The translations under genes and the position numbers were made by a program. Under the pieces are notes generated by a model. That model was not told the DNA's origin. It saw only the letters and a list, made by a program, of their open reading frames with translations, and ran no database searches. Source: Macrostomum hystrix (taxonomy: Eukaryota; Platyhelminthes; Macrostomidae). From it: a stretch of 64,000 nucleotides of DNA. The stretch covers positions 14,700,001-14,764,000 of the forward strand of contig CATNEN010000003.1 of the NCBI GenBank assembly GCA_950097015.1, in the 5' to 3' direction. Below, in pieces: positions 22,377 to 33,320 of the stretch (position 1 is its first letter; the number at the start of each line of letters is the position of its first letter).

Positions 22377-25300
22377 ATGCCATCAACTGGCGAATTAGCC
22401 GACGCTTTCTTAGAAATAGCGCGCGAATTCAAATCTTTGCAACAGTCCCAGCCGGCCGATCGGTTGAGCAAAAAAGATATTGAAGAATTGTCAGCTCGAC
22501 TTGATGCATTGAAAAGCAGTTTGTCAGAATGTTTGTCAGAAATTGACAATCAGAGGCTAGCTAGCCTAAACGCTGCCGGTAGTGCTCACGATTTTTACAA
22601 ATCACTCGGCGACGCTATTGGAGAGGACTCAGCTCTGGTGCGACGTCGAGATGGTAAGTTTACTTTTGGATTAGAAATATTATAAATCATATTATTAAAA
22701 AAATATTAATAGTGTACACAAATAACTGATTACACCTGCCTTGATCGAGGTTGATTCGTTTAAAAGTGTTTAGTTTAATCGGGAATCGAACCTCTGATCT
22801 TCAATTCGTGTGTCCTTCGAGCTTTGAAAGTTCGAATGGAATGTATGGGAAATGCTAGGAGGGTGATGGAAGATCGGTTAACATGTCTGCCTCTCTCACC
22901 AAGGTCCCTGAGCTCGATTACTCCGTGAGGCCACATTCTTTTGGGCCGCAGCCGCGGAGAGAAGGCTTGGGGGCTTGTCGTGCAGTTTTCGCCCTTGAGG
23001 GCCAATCTTCAAGGTACAGGGAAACTGTACACTGCCTGACGATGAGAAAGTCAGGGCAGATGTACACACCTGTGTGAGCGTGTACCTACGTACGGTATCT
23101 GTGTACGTGTGTGCTCAGGAGTTCACTACAAGTAACTACAAATAAATGTGGCCTCGCCGCGGAATCGAGCTCAGCACCTTTGTTGCGAGAGGCAAACGCG
23201 CTAGATCGCTCTCTGCCACTCGATCCTCCCCAATGCTACCTGTGTGTTGGAGTTGTCTTACTGGAGTACAAATAGTACCAGCGCTTTGATGTGCAAACAT
23301 CACGGATAGGTCAGGGATAATCCTACAAAGGGATGTGGACTTATACGTAAGGAAAAATGCACTGAATGCCTAGAGATTAAACTTGTTCGATCTGAGCAGG
23401 GAGTTTGAGTAGGAGAGAGGGGAGAGCGATGGATGGTAGAGCAAAGAATTTGGTTGCCAAGGGGTAGACGGGGCGAATCCGTTTAGCCTAGCAACGGACT
23501 GGAGAATGGGAGAAATTGAGGATTTGGGCGCGAAACGAGAGCTTGCTTACCCGCCCATCCAAATTCTTCAACCAAATGCTGCAGGGCCAAAGAAGAAAAT
23601 ATGTTGCTGAGGGGGGGCTAAAAGTACATTCCCTAGTCAGCAACTGATGACACATTGTGATCGATGGCTCAATGCCAAGTATCACCAACTTTTCTAATTC
23701 CAAATTTCCAATATTGAGACTTTAAAAGAAAATAGTAGGTTAGAAAAGCTAGAAAACAATCAATTATAGATGACAAGAGAGATTCAGAAAGAGATATTGA
23801 TAAAGAAACATTGACGAAGAGAGATTGATAAAGAAAAATTGAAAAAGAGAGGTTGATAAAGAGAGATTGATAAAGACGGATGGTAAAGAGAGAAAGAGAG
23901 ATAAATAAAGAAAGATAAAGTAAGAGAGATTAACAAGGATACATTGATAAAGAGAGATTGATAAAGAGAGATGGGTAAAGCTAGATTGAGTTTGTGAAAT
24001 CACAGCATACTCACTTTGCTGAAATCAACAGACGAACTGAGCGCCATAAATGATCCCAGCGAGCTGACAGATCGCGCCGCTCAGCAGGAAGACGAGAATT
24101 CCGAGGTGTCCAAAGGACTCCAGTTGAAGACAGTAGCGGCTGAAGTGGCCAACCAGTTCAAGCAGTTGGAGATCGCTCTGAAGGAGAGCGCTGTCAACTG
24201 TGCCAAAGCCAGGGCGAGGGCTGTCACTCTTAGAGAAGAGGTAAGTAGACTCAAAGTAGACTCAAAGTAGACTCAAAACCGAACTCAAAGTAGACTGAAA
24301 ACTGAACTCAAACTAGACTCGAAACTGAACTCAAAACTGAACTCGAAGTAGACTCAAAACTGAAGTTAAACTCGACTCAAAACCGAACTCAAACTAGACT
24401 CAAAGTAGACTCAGAACTGAACTCAAACTAGACTCTAAACTGAACTCAAAACTGAACTCGAAGTAGACTCTAAACTGAACTTAAACTCGACTCAAAGTTG
24501 AACTCAAAGTAGACTGAAAACTGAACTCAAACTTGACTCAAAACTGAGCTCAAAGTGTACTCAAAACTGAACTTGACTCACTTTGAGACTTGACTCAAAA
24601 CTGAGCTCAAAGTATACTCAAAACTGAACTTGACTCACTTTGAGACTTGACTCAAAACTCAAGACCCAAAATGCAATTAATTAAAACAAAATGAAACAAT
24701 GGCTCAAACGCGACTCGAATCCTCAGTTGGATGAAGCCAAACGCCGAGAAGAGGAGCGCAAGAAGCGGGAGGCCGAAGAAGCCGAAAGGCGTCGTCAGGA
24801 AGAGCTTCGAAAGCGTCAAGCCGCTGAGGCGGCCGCTGCAGCCGCCGAAGCTGAACGTCGGCGACGTCGCGAGCAGGAGGCCGAGGAGGACGCCAACGGC
24901 GGTAGGAAGTCGGCGACGTCGAGGCGTCGGGCTCGATCTCGGGCCGAAGCCGAATCGCGACGCCGACGCGAAGCTGAGGAGGCGGCCGCGGCGGCTGCCG
25001 CCGAAGAAGCGGAACGACGCTGGCGACCGGTGGTCTTCCCGCTATCGTCGTCGGGCTCAACGGACGATGATCCGGCATCGACGATGGCCGATTTCGAATA
25101 CGCCTGCGCGATTCGAGCTCCGGACGGCGCGGTGAAAGTTGACGATTTCAGATGCAGCCTGTTGCCCTTGGATCAGGCGGACACAGGTTCGATTCCGCCC
25201 GGAGAAGAGCTCGTCGGCTGCGTGATTCGATTCGAACCGGCGGGATTGGCGAAGGTGCCCCTGACGACAGGAGGGCGAGACGGTCGCCGGCATTGGTACT

Positions 25301-28300
25301 TCATGCTGCCCCACTGCGCCCAGAGACAAACTGCCAGAGAGACTGTCATCTACGTGAGCACTGCTCGCCTTATTTAACAGCTCTTTTGGTGCTTCAGTGA
25401 ACACTGGCCCGCGTACTGCTGTCAATCCTATTGGCCCTTAGTCACCTACAAACTATCTTCCGATCGTGTCTCATCTCTCCCGTGTCTCATCTCTCCCGTG
25501 TTTTATCTCTCATGTGTCTCATCTCTCCCCTGTCTCATCTCTCCCGTGTCTCATCTCTCCCCGCGTCTCATCTCTCCCTCGTCTCATCTCTCCCTCGTCT
25601 CATCTCTCCCCTGTCTGACCTATCCCGTTCCCCATCACTATTTAGAAGAGATTTATGGCAACACCGGTCAGGTCTCATAGCGTCAGTGCCCTCAAACGCC
25701 TCTCAATAAAAGGTCTACCAAGACGGCCGCTGGTCCGAATGCCCATCGGTCGAGACGCACATTGACGGCCTGGAGTTTCAGACGCGGTGGGTTGAGACTC
25801 GAATCACTGAGGCCTGCGTTACAGCCGTAGCGGTGAACAAGCTGAAGACAGACAGGTTCACGGTAGGCAAACCCGGCATTCGCTACTGCAGCTCAGTTGA
25901 CAGCCGAATCTGTCTCACTGTGCCCGAGGACGCGTTGAAGATTCAACTAGACCAGTCGCTGGAGGTGCAACCAATTGATTCCAATACCCTGGCTAATATG
26001 AAGGCTCAGCTGCCGAAGGAGACTCACGGATTGCTCACTTGCAGCTCCATCATTCAGCATAGTGAGCTGTTCCTAGCCGTTTTTAATGCCTAAAAAATCA
26101 CCTATCCCTCATATCCGAAATCAAACAACCAAAGTACTCAATGTACTCAGAGCCAACCAATCAAAACCCTCCAACCTCTTATCAGAATCAGCCAATAGAA
26201 ACCTGTCAACCTGCAATCAGAGCCAACCAATCAAAACCCTTCAACCTCCTATCAGAATCAGCCAATAGAAACCTCTCGACCTGCAATCAGAGCCAACCAA
26301 TCAAAACCCTTCAACCTCTTATCAGAATCAGCCAGTCAGAACCTCCTTATCTCCAATCAGAATCAACCAATTAAAAGCTCTTAACCTGTATTCCTGCACT
26401 TCGCCCTATCTTACCTGCAGCCTCCCTGTGCAAGAACACGCTACGTCCGGCCACATTCAATTTTCCTCTGCCGCTGAACCCTGCCGGGGCCAAGAAGCCT
26501 CGTCCGGGCACCGCTTCGGCTGGAAGTCGTCCAAACGGTGAGTCGCCTGCGTCAACTGGGGCACCTTCCGGTCGACCAATGACGGCTAAGCCGAAGGCAT
26601 CGTCCGGAGAAGATGACGACGAAGAGCTGGTCGTGATCTTTGGCTGCGAAGGTCACCGAGCCGGAGGTGGCAGTAGCGTCTGTTGGACCGTGTTGGATAG
26701 TCTCGAAATTGAGGAAGAACCCGGAAAAGATATCGTGTCCTTTAGAACCGCCAGGTTCTACGACAGGCGGTGAGTGATTCGTTGGATTTACATTAGTGCT
26801 CCCTCTTTCTTCAGACCTCAACCCCTACCCTCAGATCAGAGCCCACTCTTCACACCTCAACCTCAACGCCAGATCAGAGCCCACTCTTCACACCTCTAAC
26901 CCTACCCCAGTTCAGAGCTCACTTTTCACACCTCAACACCTACCCCAGTTCAGAGCCCACTCTTCACATCTCAACCCCTACCCCAGTTCAGAGCCAACTC
27001 TTCACACTTCAACCCCTACCCGATATCAGAGCCCACACTTCACACCTCAACCCCTAGACGATATCAGGGCCAACTCTTCACACTTCAACCCCTACCCGAT
27101 ATCAGAGCCCACACTTCACACCTCAACCCCTACCCGATATCAGAGCCCACACTTCACACCTCAACCCCTAGACGATATCAGAGCCCAGTCTTGACACCTC
27201 AACCTCTATCCAGATTAGAACCCACTCTTCACACCTCAAAACCTACTCAATATCAGAGCCAACTCTACACACCTCAACGCCTATCACCCAGATAAGAGTC
27301 ACACAACCCATACCCTAGATATCAAAGAAATTTTCAAACCTCAACCTCTACCTCAGATTAGAGCCCACTCTTCACACCTTAACCCTGACCCCCAAAGTAA
27401 CGAATTGACTTAACAAGCCATACTGAACGACAAAAAACTCTCCCTTCCCGTTGTGCAGTTTCATTGCCTTCCGAGTGAAGCCAGACTTCAACACTGACAC
27501 GGCTCATCGAATTTGTGAAGCTATTGAAAAGAGTCTGGAAGAAAAATTGGCCTGCTTTGTAATTCGACAGAAATCCGAGAATCTAACTGAGGTTTGTTAA
27601 CTGGCTTATAGTTTATTTTTTAGCAGGAAAGGCAAAAGATGTTGCTGCTCTTAATACTGCTTTTAAATGTGTGTCCAGGTGTCGTTGGCTCTGTCAGCCA
27701 CGAGTCGTTTGGACAGAACACTGAAACTGCTCCAAGAATCTGGCTACGACTACGACAGTGCCACTGGTGGCCTCGGCGGCGGCGCTGGCGCTGGGGGTAT
27801 CAGCGACGACATTCGGGTTCGGGAGCGTCAACCGTTTCGTCTGCGATTTCGCGGAAATATTGTCGGCGAAGAAGACGACCCGGATGCACCGTCTGAGTTC
27901 GTGCTGCACTTCAATTCGCAGATGAAAAATCGACTGCAATTAACGTGAGTACTTTAACAGTAGGACTCCAAGCCATTTTGCCACCCGTTTTTATACAATT
28001 TTTGGTAGTCTGTGCCTGCACGAATGCTAACAGCGTTAGGTGGTGACTCACAGACTAGGCGATGGTGTCCTGTGTGGTTGAGCTGCGCCAAATGTTTAGT
28101 CTTGAGCAGTGAATTTAGAAAAATTCGCGTCAGGATGTCCATAATGGCCTAGTTTCACCTGTTGTGGCTCTTCAAGGTCCAGCAGTCCGTCCAGATAAAG
28201 GTAGGTGACCACCGAAGACGGAGATGATGCAGGCACATTCGGGTGACATGCTGATAAATTTTGAAGGCCAGGCAAGGCCGCACTGAGGCGTGAATAGGGG

Positions 28301-29665
28301 TGTATGAAAGACCCTAGCGCTTAAGGGAAAAATCCGACCTTCGGCCAGAACCATTGAATATCTCGACGGTCTGAAGAGCTGGCGACTTGATTATTGTTTC
28401 AGAAGATGCTCTCTAAAAAGTTGGCCCGTGTTCTTGAGTTTCGTGTGCTTAGAGTGCTCCGTTCGGGTGAAATAGTTGTCAGGGGTGAATCTCTCCCTTG
28501 TAGTTCTGTTTATAAACTCTTCTCCCTATTAGGCTACTTTCAGTAGCATAGTTAGAATCAGTGCGTAATTTTTCTCGATTTTCGCCTAAAATCTTTTTAG
28601 CGTTACGGAACGCGATCGATTCGCACAGAGAGCGCTGGATCAATTCCGCGGCTTCCTGGAGGTCAGCACGATGATGCCAGTGCAGAAGCCGTTGAAAGAT
28701 GCCAAGAAGGGCAGCGGCCAGCAGACAATCACGGTCATGGAGGAGGTGGTGGTTGCTAAGATGCTAATATGTGTGCCAAAGTCGGAGGAAGACTTGCGAG
28801 TGAAGTCGCCAAGATCGACTACGTTTTATTTTAAGTCTAATGGTGAGAAATCGCGTCTGAGGAAGGGAGAGGGAGAGAGTAGAGAGAGGAGGGTGAGGAG
28901 TAGGGTGAGTAGGGTGAATAGTAGGGTGAGGAGGGTGAATAGTAGGGTGAGGACGGTGGGGAGTAGGGAGAGTATGGTAAATAGTAGGGAGAGTAGGGTG
29001 GGGAGTAGGGAGAGTAGGGTGAGGTGTCGGTTGAGAAGGGTGAAGAGTAGGGAGATGAGGCTGAGGAGTTGGGGGAGAGTTGGTATCTGCGGAGAGATAT
29101 ATTTTGGATCTGTACTACCTTCAGCATGTATTGAAAAGGTCAATTAACTCGAAAAACACATAATTTTTATTTCAACACCAAATTAAAGATGCCGTTACCA
29201 TGGACTATCTTCAAGACCTATCCGAGCAAGTGAGCTTCAACTGGGAGGCGTTGGCTGAGAAATTGGACGTTTCTAAGAAACGCTGTTCGGTGATTAAAAA
29301 GGCCAGCGACTCGTCGGAGACTCAAGCTTATGACATGCTGATCACATGGGTTAAAAGAATGCCAGTGTCGAAGAGTAAGGTAAGCTAATAAATAGTTTTG
29401 TTGTTTGTTTCATTAAGCTTTGCTGTCGTATCGAGGACAGGTTGAAGTTATAACATATATTCACTACTTCAGTTGTCCATGTGTCTTAAATTTTTTTTAA
29501 TTTGTTTGAATCGTTTGCACGCAGGTGTTGGTCCTTTGCCGGGCGTTGAATTCCTCCGGTCAAACACACCTGGCCGTCCGACTTCGCGACGCCGAAAGAC
29601 AGCGACGCGGCCTTCAGCAACCGGATTCAGGCGAAGGAAATGGCGTCGATAACAACTCAGATTAA
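22377..29665 (+). CDS. Coiled coil, ZU5-ZU5-UPA-death domain protein, paralogue 2
   Basis: Ten exons: 22377-22653, 24032-24240, 24727-25353, 25713-26061, 26421-26769, 27459-27591, 27679-27944, 28601-28842, 29189-29379, 29525-29665. They join in phase to 927 residues. Domain order and nearly all splice positions and phases match paralogue 1. Exons 1-2 are helical. Exon 3 has an Arg/Glu/Ala-rich helix and a ZU5 domain (CAIRAPDG, then MLPHCA and RETV). Exon 4 is a second ZU5-like module (RFTVGK, SRICLTVPEDAL). Exons 5-8 match UPA (DIRVRERQPFRLRFRG, RGFLEVS). Exon 9 is a death domain (NWEALAEKL). The ordered ZU5-ZU5-UPA-DD block resembles ankyrin and PIDD. No ankyrin or leucine-rich repeats are seen. 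One intron of paralogue 1 is absent here, since exon 5 reads straight through that site in frame. Role inferred: a death-fold adaptor or scaffold. Confidence 0.87.
22720..22840 (-). mobile_element. SINE-B fragment (tRNA-derived)
   Basis: On the minus strand it has a B-box-like AGGTTCGATTCCCGA and ends GGCAGGTGTAATCAGTTATT, like the copy in SNRK intron 1. It lies in paralogue 2 intron 1. Confidence 0.6.
22855..23115 (+). mobile_element. SINE-A copy 1 (tRNA-derived)
   Basis: A tRNA-like head (GTCTGCCTCTCTCACC, then AGCTCGATT at the B-box position) is followed by a body shared with copies at 44.7-45.4 and 56.1 kb (GAAAGTCAGGGCAGATGTAC, ACACCTGTGTGAGCGTG). About 260 bp; lies in paralogue 2 intron 1. 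Confidence 0.8.
23140..23245 (-). mobile_element. SINE-A head fragment, inverted
   Basis: The minus strand reads as a complete tRNA-like head (GTGGCAGAGAGCGATCTAG, then GAGCTCGATTCCGCGGCGAG), facing copy 1 tail-to-tail about 25 bp away. Confidence 0.7.
23765..23990. repeat. Degenerate GAGAGATTGATAAA repeats
   Basis: About 15 diverged copies of a unit of roughly 14 bp near the 3' end of paralogue 2 intron 1 (22654-24031). Confidence 0.7.
24241..24660 (+). repeat. Degenerate array beginning at the splice donor of intron 2
   Basis: Repeats built from AAAGTAGACTC and AAAACTGAACTC modules (about 11-12 bp) start with the donor itself: GTAAGTAGACTC is followed directly by AAAGTAGACTC twice. The array seems to have grown from the intron's own first bases. 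Confidence 0.8.
25440..25630. repeat. 16-bp tandem repeats in paralogue 2 intron 3
   Basis: About 11 copies of TCATCTCTCCCGTGTC-type units in the intron 25354-25712. Confidence 0.85.
26090..26390. repeat. ~68-bp tandem repeats in paralogue 2 intron 4
   Basis: Four or more copies of a unit containing AACCAATCAAAACCCTTCAA and ATCAGAATCAGCCAATAGAA, in the intron 26062-26420. Confidence 0.85.
26815..27385. repeat. ~35-bp tandem repeats in paralogue 2 intron 5
   Basis: About 16 copies of a unit containing TCAGAGCCCACTCTTCACAC and CTCAACCCCTACCC, in the intron 26770-27458. The counterpart intron in paralogue 1 (13442-13527) is 86 bp and plain. Confidence 0.9.
27954..28500 (+). mobile_element. Introner-like dispersed element, copy B (paralogue 2 intron 7)
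   Basis: The same element as at 4915-5463, in the sense orientation here too. It begins TTAACAGTAGGACT 9 nt after the donor GTGAGTACT and covers about 550 of the 656 bases of the intron 27945-28600. It carries the same internal TTGTTTCAG acceptor-like site (about 28403). The last ~100 bases of the intron are not shared. Paralogue 1 has a plain 78-bp intron at the same position, so this intron existed before the element. Confidence 0.85.
28855..29065. repeat. Degenerate AGTAGGGTGAG repeats in paralogue 2 intron 8
   Basis: Purine-rich units of about 11 bp (GAGTAGGGTGA, GAGAGTAGGGT) in the intron 28843-29188. Confidence 0.75.
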
Positions 29666-29741
29666 CAAACGATAATTAATTAATTAACTTGATAAAAATT
29701 AAGGTAGTTTTCTTTTATTCGTTGTTTTTTGGACTACAGTG

Positions 29742-29747
29742 AATAAA
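29742..29747 (+). promoter_or_regulatory. Poly(A) signal AATAAA for paralogue 2
   Basis: 77 bases after the stop codon at 29665. Confidence 0.6.
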
Positions 29748-29749
29748 AA

Positions 29750-30215
29750 AATAAGAGTTTTTTTAGAAAATTATGCAGATTTTATATTTTCTTTAAACGC
29801 CATTCTTTATTTTATTTATTTAATTTTTGGATTGAGACTATCATTTTGCTATGATCCGTTTCAAAATTAGTTTTTTTAACTTAAAACATTTAGATGTGGT
29901 TGTTTTAACGAGTATTTCTAGTTTACCGTTAATTTATATAACTTTAGCTGTTTATTTTTCTATGAATGCCAGCTACAATAATTAACTTTACGCTTTTGTT
30001 TTTTGTTTTTATTGTTTCAAATTTTCTGGTTATTAATAGTATTCTGTTCTTTAAATGTAATGTAGTTGCGCAAAAGTACATGTGAACGAAATCGACTTTA
30101 GCTTTTTATGTAATAAAAACGAGCGTTCCTACTGAAACAAAAAATATACACATATGAGCTAAATTGAAACAGACTGCCTAATTAAACCTAATTGAAAACC
30201 TAAGAATGAATTATT
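29750..30215. other. Gene-free interval after paralogue 2
   Basis: AT-rich sequence with further AATAAA strings near 30111. Nothing else recognised. Confidence 0.4.
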
Positions 30216-30221
30216 TATCAT

Positions 30222-30284
30222 TTGCGGGCCGGATTTGGGAGCTTCAAGGGCCGCATCTGGCCAGCGGGCCGGAGTTTGCCGACG
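30222..30284. mobile_element. hAT-type terminal fragment
   Basis: GGGCCGCATCTGGCC with GCGGGCCGGAGTTTGCCGAC resembles the GC-rich ends common to hAT elements (family form ends GTTTGCCGACCCCTG). It stops where the reverse-transcriptase fragment begins. Confidence 0.45.
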
Positions 30285-31640
30285 GCCCTGCTCTACGCTG
30301 ATGACACCTCAATGGTCGCCAACCGCCGCAAGCTCGCGTCACCCTAGACTACTTGGCGTCACCCTAGACTACTTGGCGTCACCCTAGACTACTTGGCGTC
30401 ACCCTAGACTACTTGGCGTCTCCCTAGACTACTTGGCGTCTCCCTAGACTACTTGGCGTCACCCTAGACTACTTGGCGTCACCCTAGACTACTTGGCGTC
30501 ACCCTAGACTACTTGGCGTCACCCTAGACTACTTGGCGTCACCCTAGACTACTTGGCGTCACCCTAGACTACTTGGCGTCACCCTAGACTACTTGGCGTC
30601 ACCCTAGACTACTTGGCGTCACCCTAGACTACTTGGCGTCACCCTAGACTACTTGGCGTCACCCTAGACTACTTGGCGTCACCCTAGACTACTTGGCGTC
30701 ACCCTAGACTACTTGGCGTCACCCTAGACTACTTGGCGTCACCCTAGACTACTTGGCGTCACCCTAGACTACTTGGCGTCACCCTAGACTACTACCAGCT
30801 CACTTTCAACCAGCACGGTGCCGAGATCAAGGCCAGAATGGTGCACCGCTGCGGCGCTCTTCAAGCGATCGCCCACCGCAGCACTGAAGCGGGTTAAGCG
30901 GTCCTTCGCGCCGCCTATCTGGCCACAGAAGCGGGGTCAGGACTAACGGTTTGTCTCCTTCGTCTATCGGATGATCGAAACGCGAAAAACCATCTGCGCT
31001 CGTACCATTATGGGCTGCTGTACGTAGCATCACCCCCGAACAGCACCATCCTGCGCTTGGCCTAGCTCCCGCCGATGAGCACCGTCGCTTTGGATCGTGC
31101 AGCCCTTCTCAGGGAGCGCATCCTCCGTCTCCCGGCCGACTGGCCAGCCGTTGACTTCGACGCTGTCGGCTGGACCAACGGCTCCTTCGCGGAAGGCACA
31201 AACAACGCGGTGGGGGCGCGGTAGTCATATGCTGCATTGGCACCGACTCCGTCCACAGAGCTTCCAAGCAGAGATGATGGCCAGGCTGCTCGCGCTCAAC
31301 GCCCCTATCAGCGACGCCCGGGTCAGCAATACACAGTATCACCATCCTAACTGGCAGCCTCAGAGACGCTGGCAGGCGGTCCGTCTATACCTCGCCTGAT
31401 GGAAATGCATCATTGACTGTCAGAGATCATCTGCATCGGCTGGGTCCCGGACAAGCCAACATCCAAGGCAACGGCGCAGCTGACGCCGCCGGGGCCAAAG
31501 CTGCCATCCTCCCTCAGAGCGACGCGCCGATCTAGCGCCGACCAACCAAGAACCAACGACGACCGACCGACCAACCACCAACGAAGAGCCCACGGCGATA
31601 TTCGCAGATCTTCGTTGACGTTAGATACCATACAACCGAG
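30285..31640 (+). pseudogene. Broken non-LTR retrotransposon ORF2 (reverse transcriptase, RNase H)
   Basis: Frame-shifted pieces are recognisable in order. The RT catalytic box LLYADDTSMVAN is at 30288-30323. After a satellite insertion, a segment like TLDYYQLTFNQHGAEIKARM starts near 30783. An RNase H-like GWTNGSFAEGTNNAVG is near 31160-31210. A terminal RNase H-like segment, GQANIQGNGAADAAGAKAA, is near 31450-31504. Frames change several times and stops interrupt them, so no functional protein is possible. It is 5'-truncated. The jockey/CR1/R1 type is favoured because RNase H follows RT, but the clade is uncertain. Confidence 0.8.
30338..30792. repeat. 20-bp tandem array inside the RT remnant
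   Basis: About 22 copies of GTCACCCTAGACTACTTGGC, only two of which differ (TCTCCC for TCACCC). The unit matches the RT sequence at the far edge of the array (GTCACCCTAGACTACT at 30778-30793), so it appears to have arisen by local expansion of the retroelement's own sequence. Confidence 0.96.
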
Positions 31641-32398
31641 GCAGACGATCTCCTAGTTTATCAATTCACTTCAATAGGCTAGGGAGCACGCTGTGTTCTG
31701 TGGAGGCTAGAATGCCAGTACCAGAACCAGTACCAGAAAAAATTTTTGTTATATATAGCCAACAATAAATTGACAAGCAACAGATAAAAAGACTTCTAAC
31801 GGATGAAATAGTCATATATCAGTCCGAAAATATCATAATTGCGAATAAAATATCGACGGCCTTGCGCACAACACGTTTTGTTAGCGCAGAGTTGCGTAAC
31901 GTGTATAGGGATGTAATGCGCAATTGGTAATACAGCGTAATATTTTTATCGTGTCGTACGCAAATGTCTAACTTTTTGCATGTTACATGGATATGCTTTT
32001 TGCTATTAGTTTTTTCATTTTATGAAGTACTAATGTCCTCTTATGTTTGTCGGCTTTTGAGGCTTTAGCTTTTGAAGTTCAGTGTTGAGATTTCAAGCCT
32101 CGGGTGTGCATGTTGCTTCGCATTTGATAGTGACAATTGCGTATCCTCTATTGCCTCGATAGGTCTTAGTGCTTTATCCTTATGTTTTATCGCTAATGCC
32201 TGACAAAATAAGTGTTCTGGGGTGTGTACCATGCTCTGTTTTACACTAGTAGCTGGAATATCCAATCAGCTGCTTCATCTGCTTCTTGCTTGCTATCTCA
32301 TATCCCTATCCCAACAACCCATGCATACATTTTCGAGTATAAAGCCTTCAGGAAAGCAGATTTCAATCGTCTGCTAGTATATCAATATATTTTTAACC

Positions 32399-32668
32399 AT
32401 GATTTTCAGTCTTCGCATCATTGCTTTACTTTCAATTTTCTTTATTTGCAAAGCAACCCACAATCGACGCATTTCTTTTTTTGAACTGTCGCCTGAATAT
32501 TCTGAAGACTATAACGATGAGTGCAGCCTTCGCAAATCATTTCGTTGTCCCTATGGTGCTGAAAACCGTCGAGTTGTCTGGCTGTATTATCAGCGTAAAA
32601 TTGTCGGTAAGTCAAAATCTTCTTATTCGAAAGTAAGAAAACTGCTTATCGTAAATCTGCTGTTGTAA
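32399..32668 (+). CDS. Small ORF with signal-peptide-like N-terminus, inside the TIR element
   Basis: 89 codons from ATG 32399. The first ~20 residues (MIFSLRIIALLSIFFICKA) look like a signal peptide or membrane anchor, followed by a short region with two Cys. A possible donor (GTAAGT) lies at 32607, so it may be one exon of a longer protein that continues into the Asp/Ser/Gly-rich array. Not recognised; it could be chance. Confidence 0.3.
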   Translation: MIFSLRIIALLSIFFICKATHNRRISFFELSPEYSEDYNDECSLRKSFRCPYGAENRRVVWLYYQRKIVGKSKSSYSKVRKLLIVNLLL

Positions 32669-32739
32669 GATCCACTCGAGTTGCTCTTGCTGCTTCTGTT
32701 GTGCCTGCCCGTGGTGTTGTTGCTGCTTATGTGGGGCCT

Positions 32740-33320
32740 GCTCATGGAAGTGATGATGCTGGGAGTGGTGATGCTGGGAGTGGTGATGCTTGGAGTGATG
32801 ATGCTGGAAGTGATGATGCTGGGAGTGATGATGCTGGGAGTGATGATGCTAGGAGTGATGATGCTGGGAGTGGTGATGCTGGGAGTGGTGATGCTCGGAG
32901 TGATGATGCTGGGAGTGATGATGCTGGGAGTGGTGATGCTCGGAGTGATGATGCTGGGAGTGATGATGCTTGGAGTGATGATGCTGGGAGTGGTGATGCT
33001 TGGAGTGGTGATGCTGGGAGTGATGATGCTGGGAGTGGTGATGCTCGGAGTGATGATGCTGGGAGTGATGATGCTGGGAGTGATGATGCTGGGAGTGATG
33101 ATGCTGGAAGTGATGATGCTGGAAGTGATGATGCTGGGAGTGATGATGCTGGGAGTGATGATGCTAGGAGTGATGATGCTGGGAGTGATGATGCTGGGAG
33201 TGATGATGCTGGGAGTGATGATGCTGGGAGTGATGATGCTGGGAGTGGTGATGCTGGGAGTGGTGATGCTGGGAGTGATGGTGCTGGAAGTGATGATGCT
33301 GGGAGTTATGATGTGAGTGT
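32740..33320 (+). repeat. 15-bp array GGGAGTGATGATGCT, open as (AGSDD)n
   Basis: About 38 copies. In one frame it reads AGSDD/AGSGD repeats from 32701 to a stop at 33415; two other frames are also open. The acidic Ser-Asp repeat could be the low-complexity part of a transposon protein, but conservation of this frame cannot be shown here. Confidence 0.9.

Noticed and set aside
26538-26565. Short intron in paralogue 2 starting at the GGTGAGT
   Set aside because: The sequence stays open in the correct frame to the next exon border, and no pyrimidine tract plus AG lies at a suitable distance.
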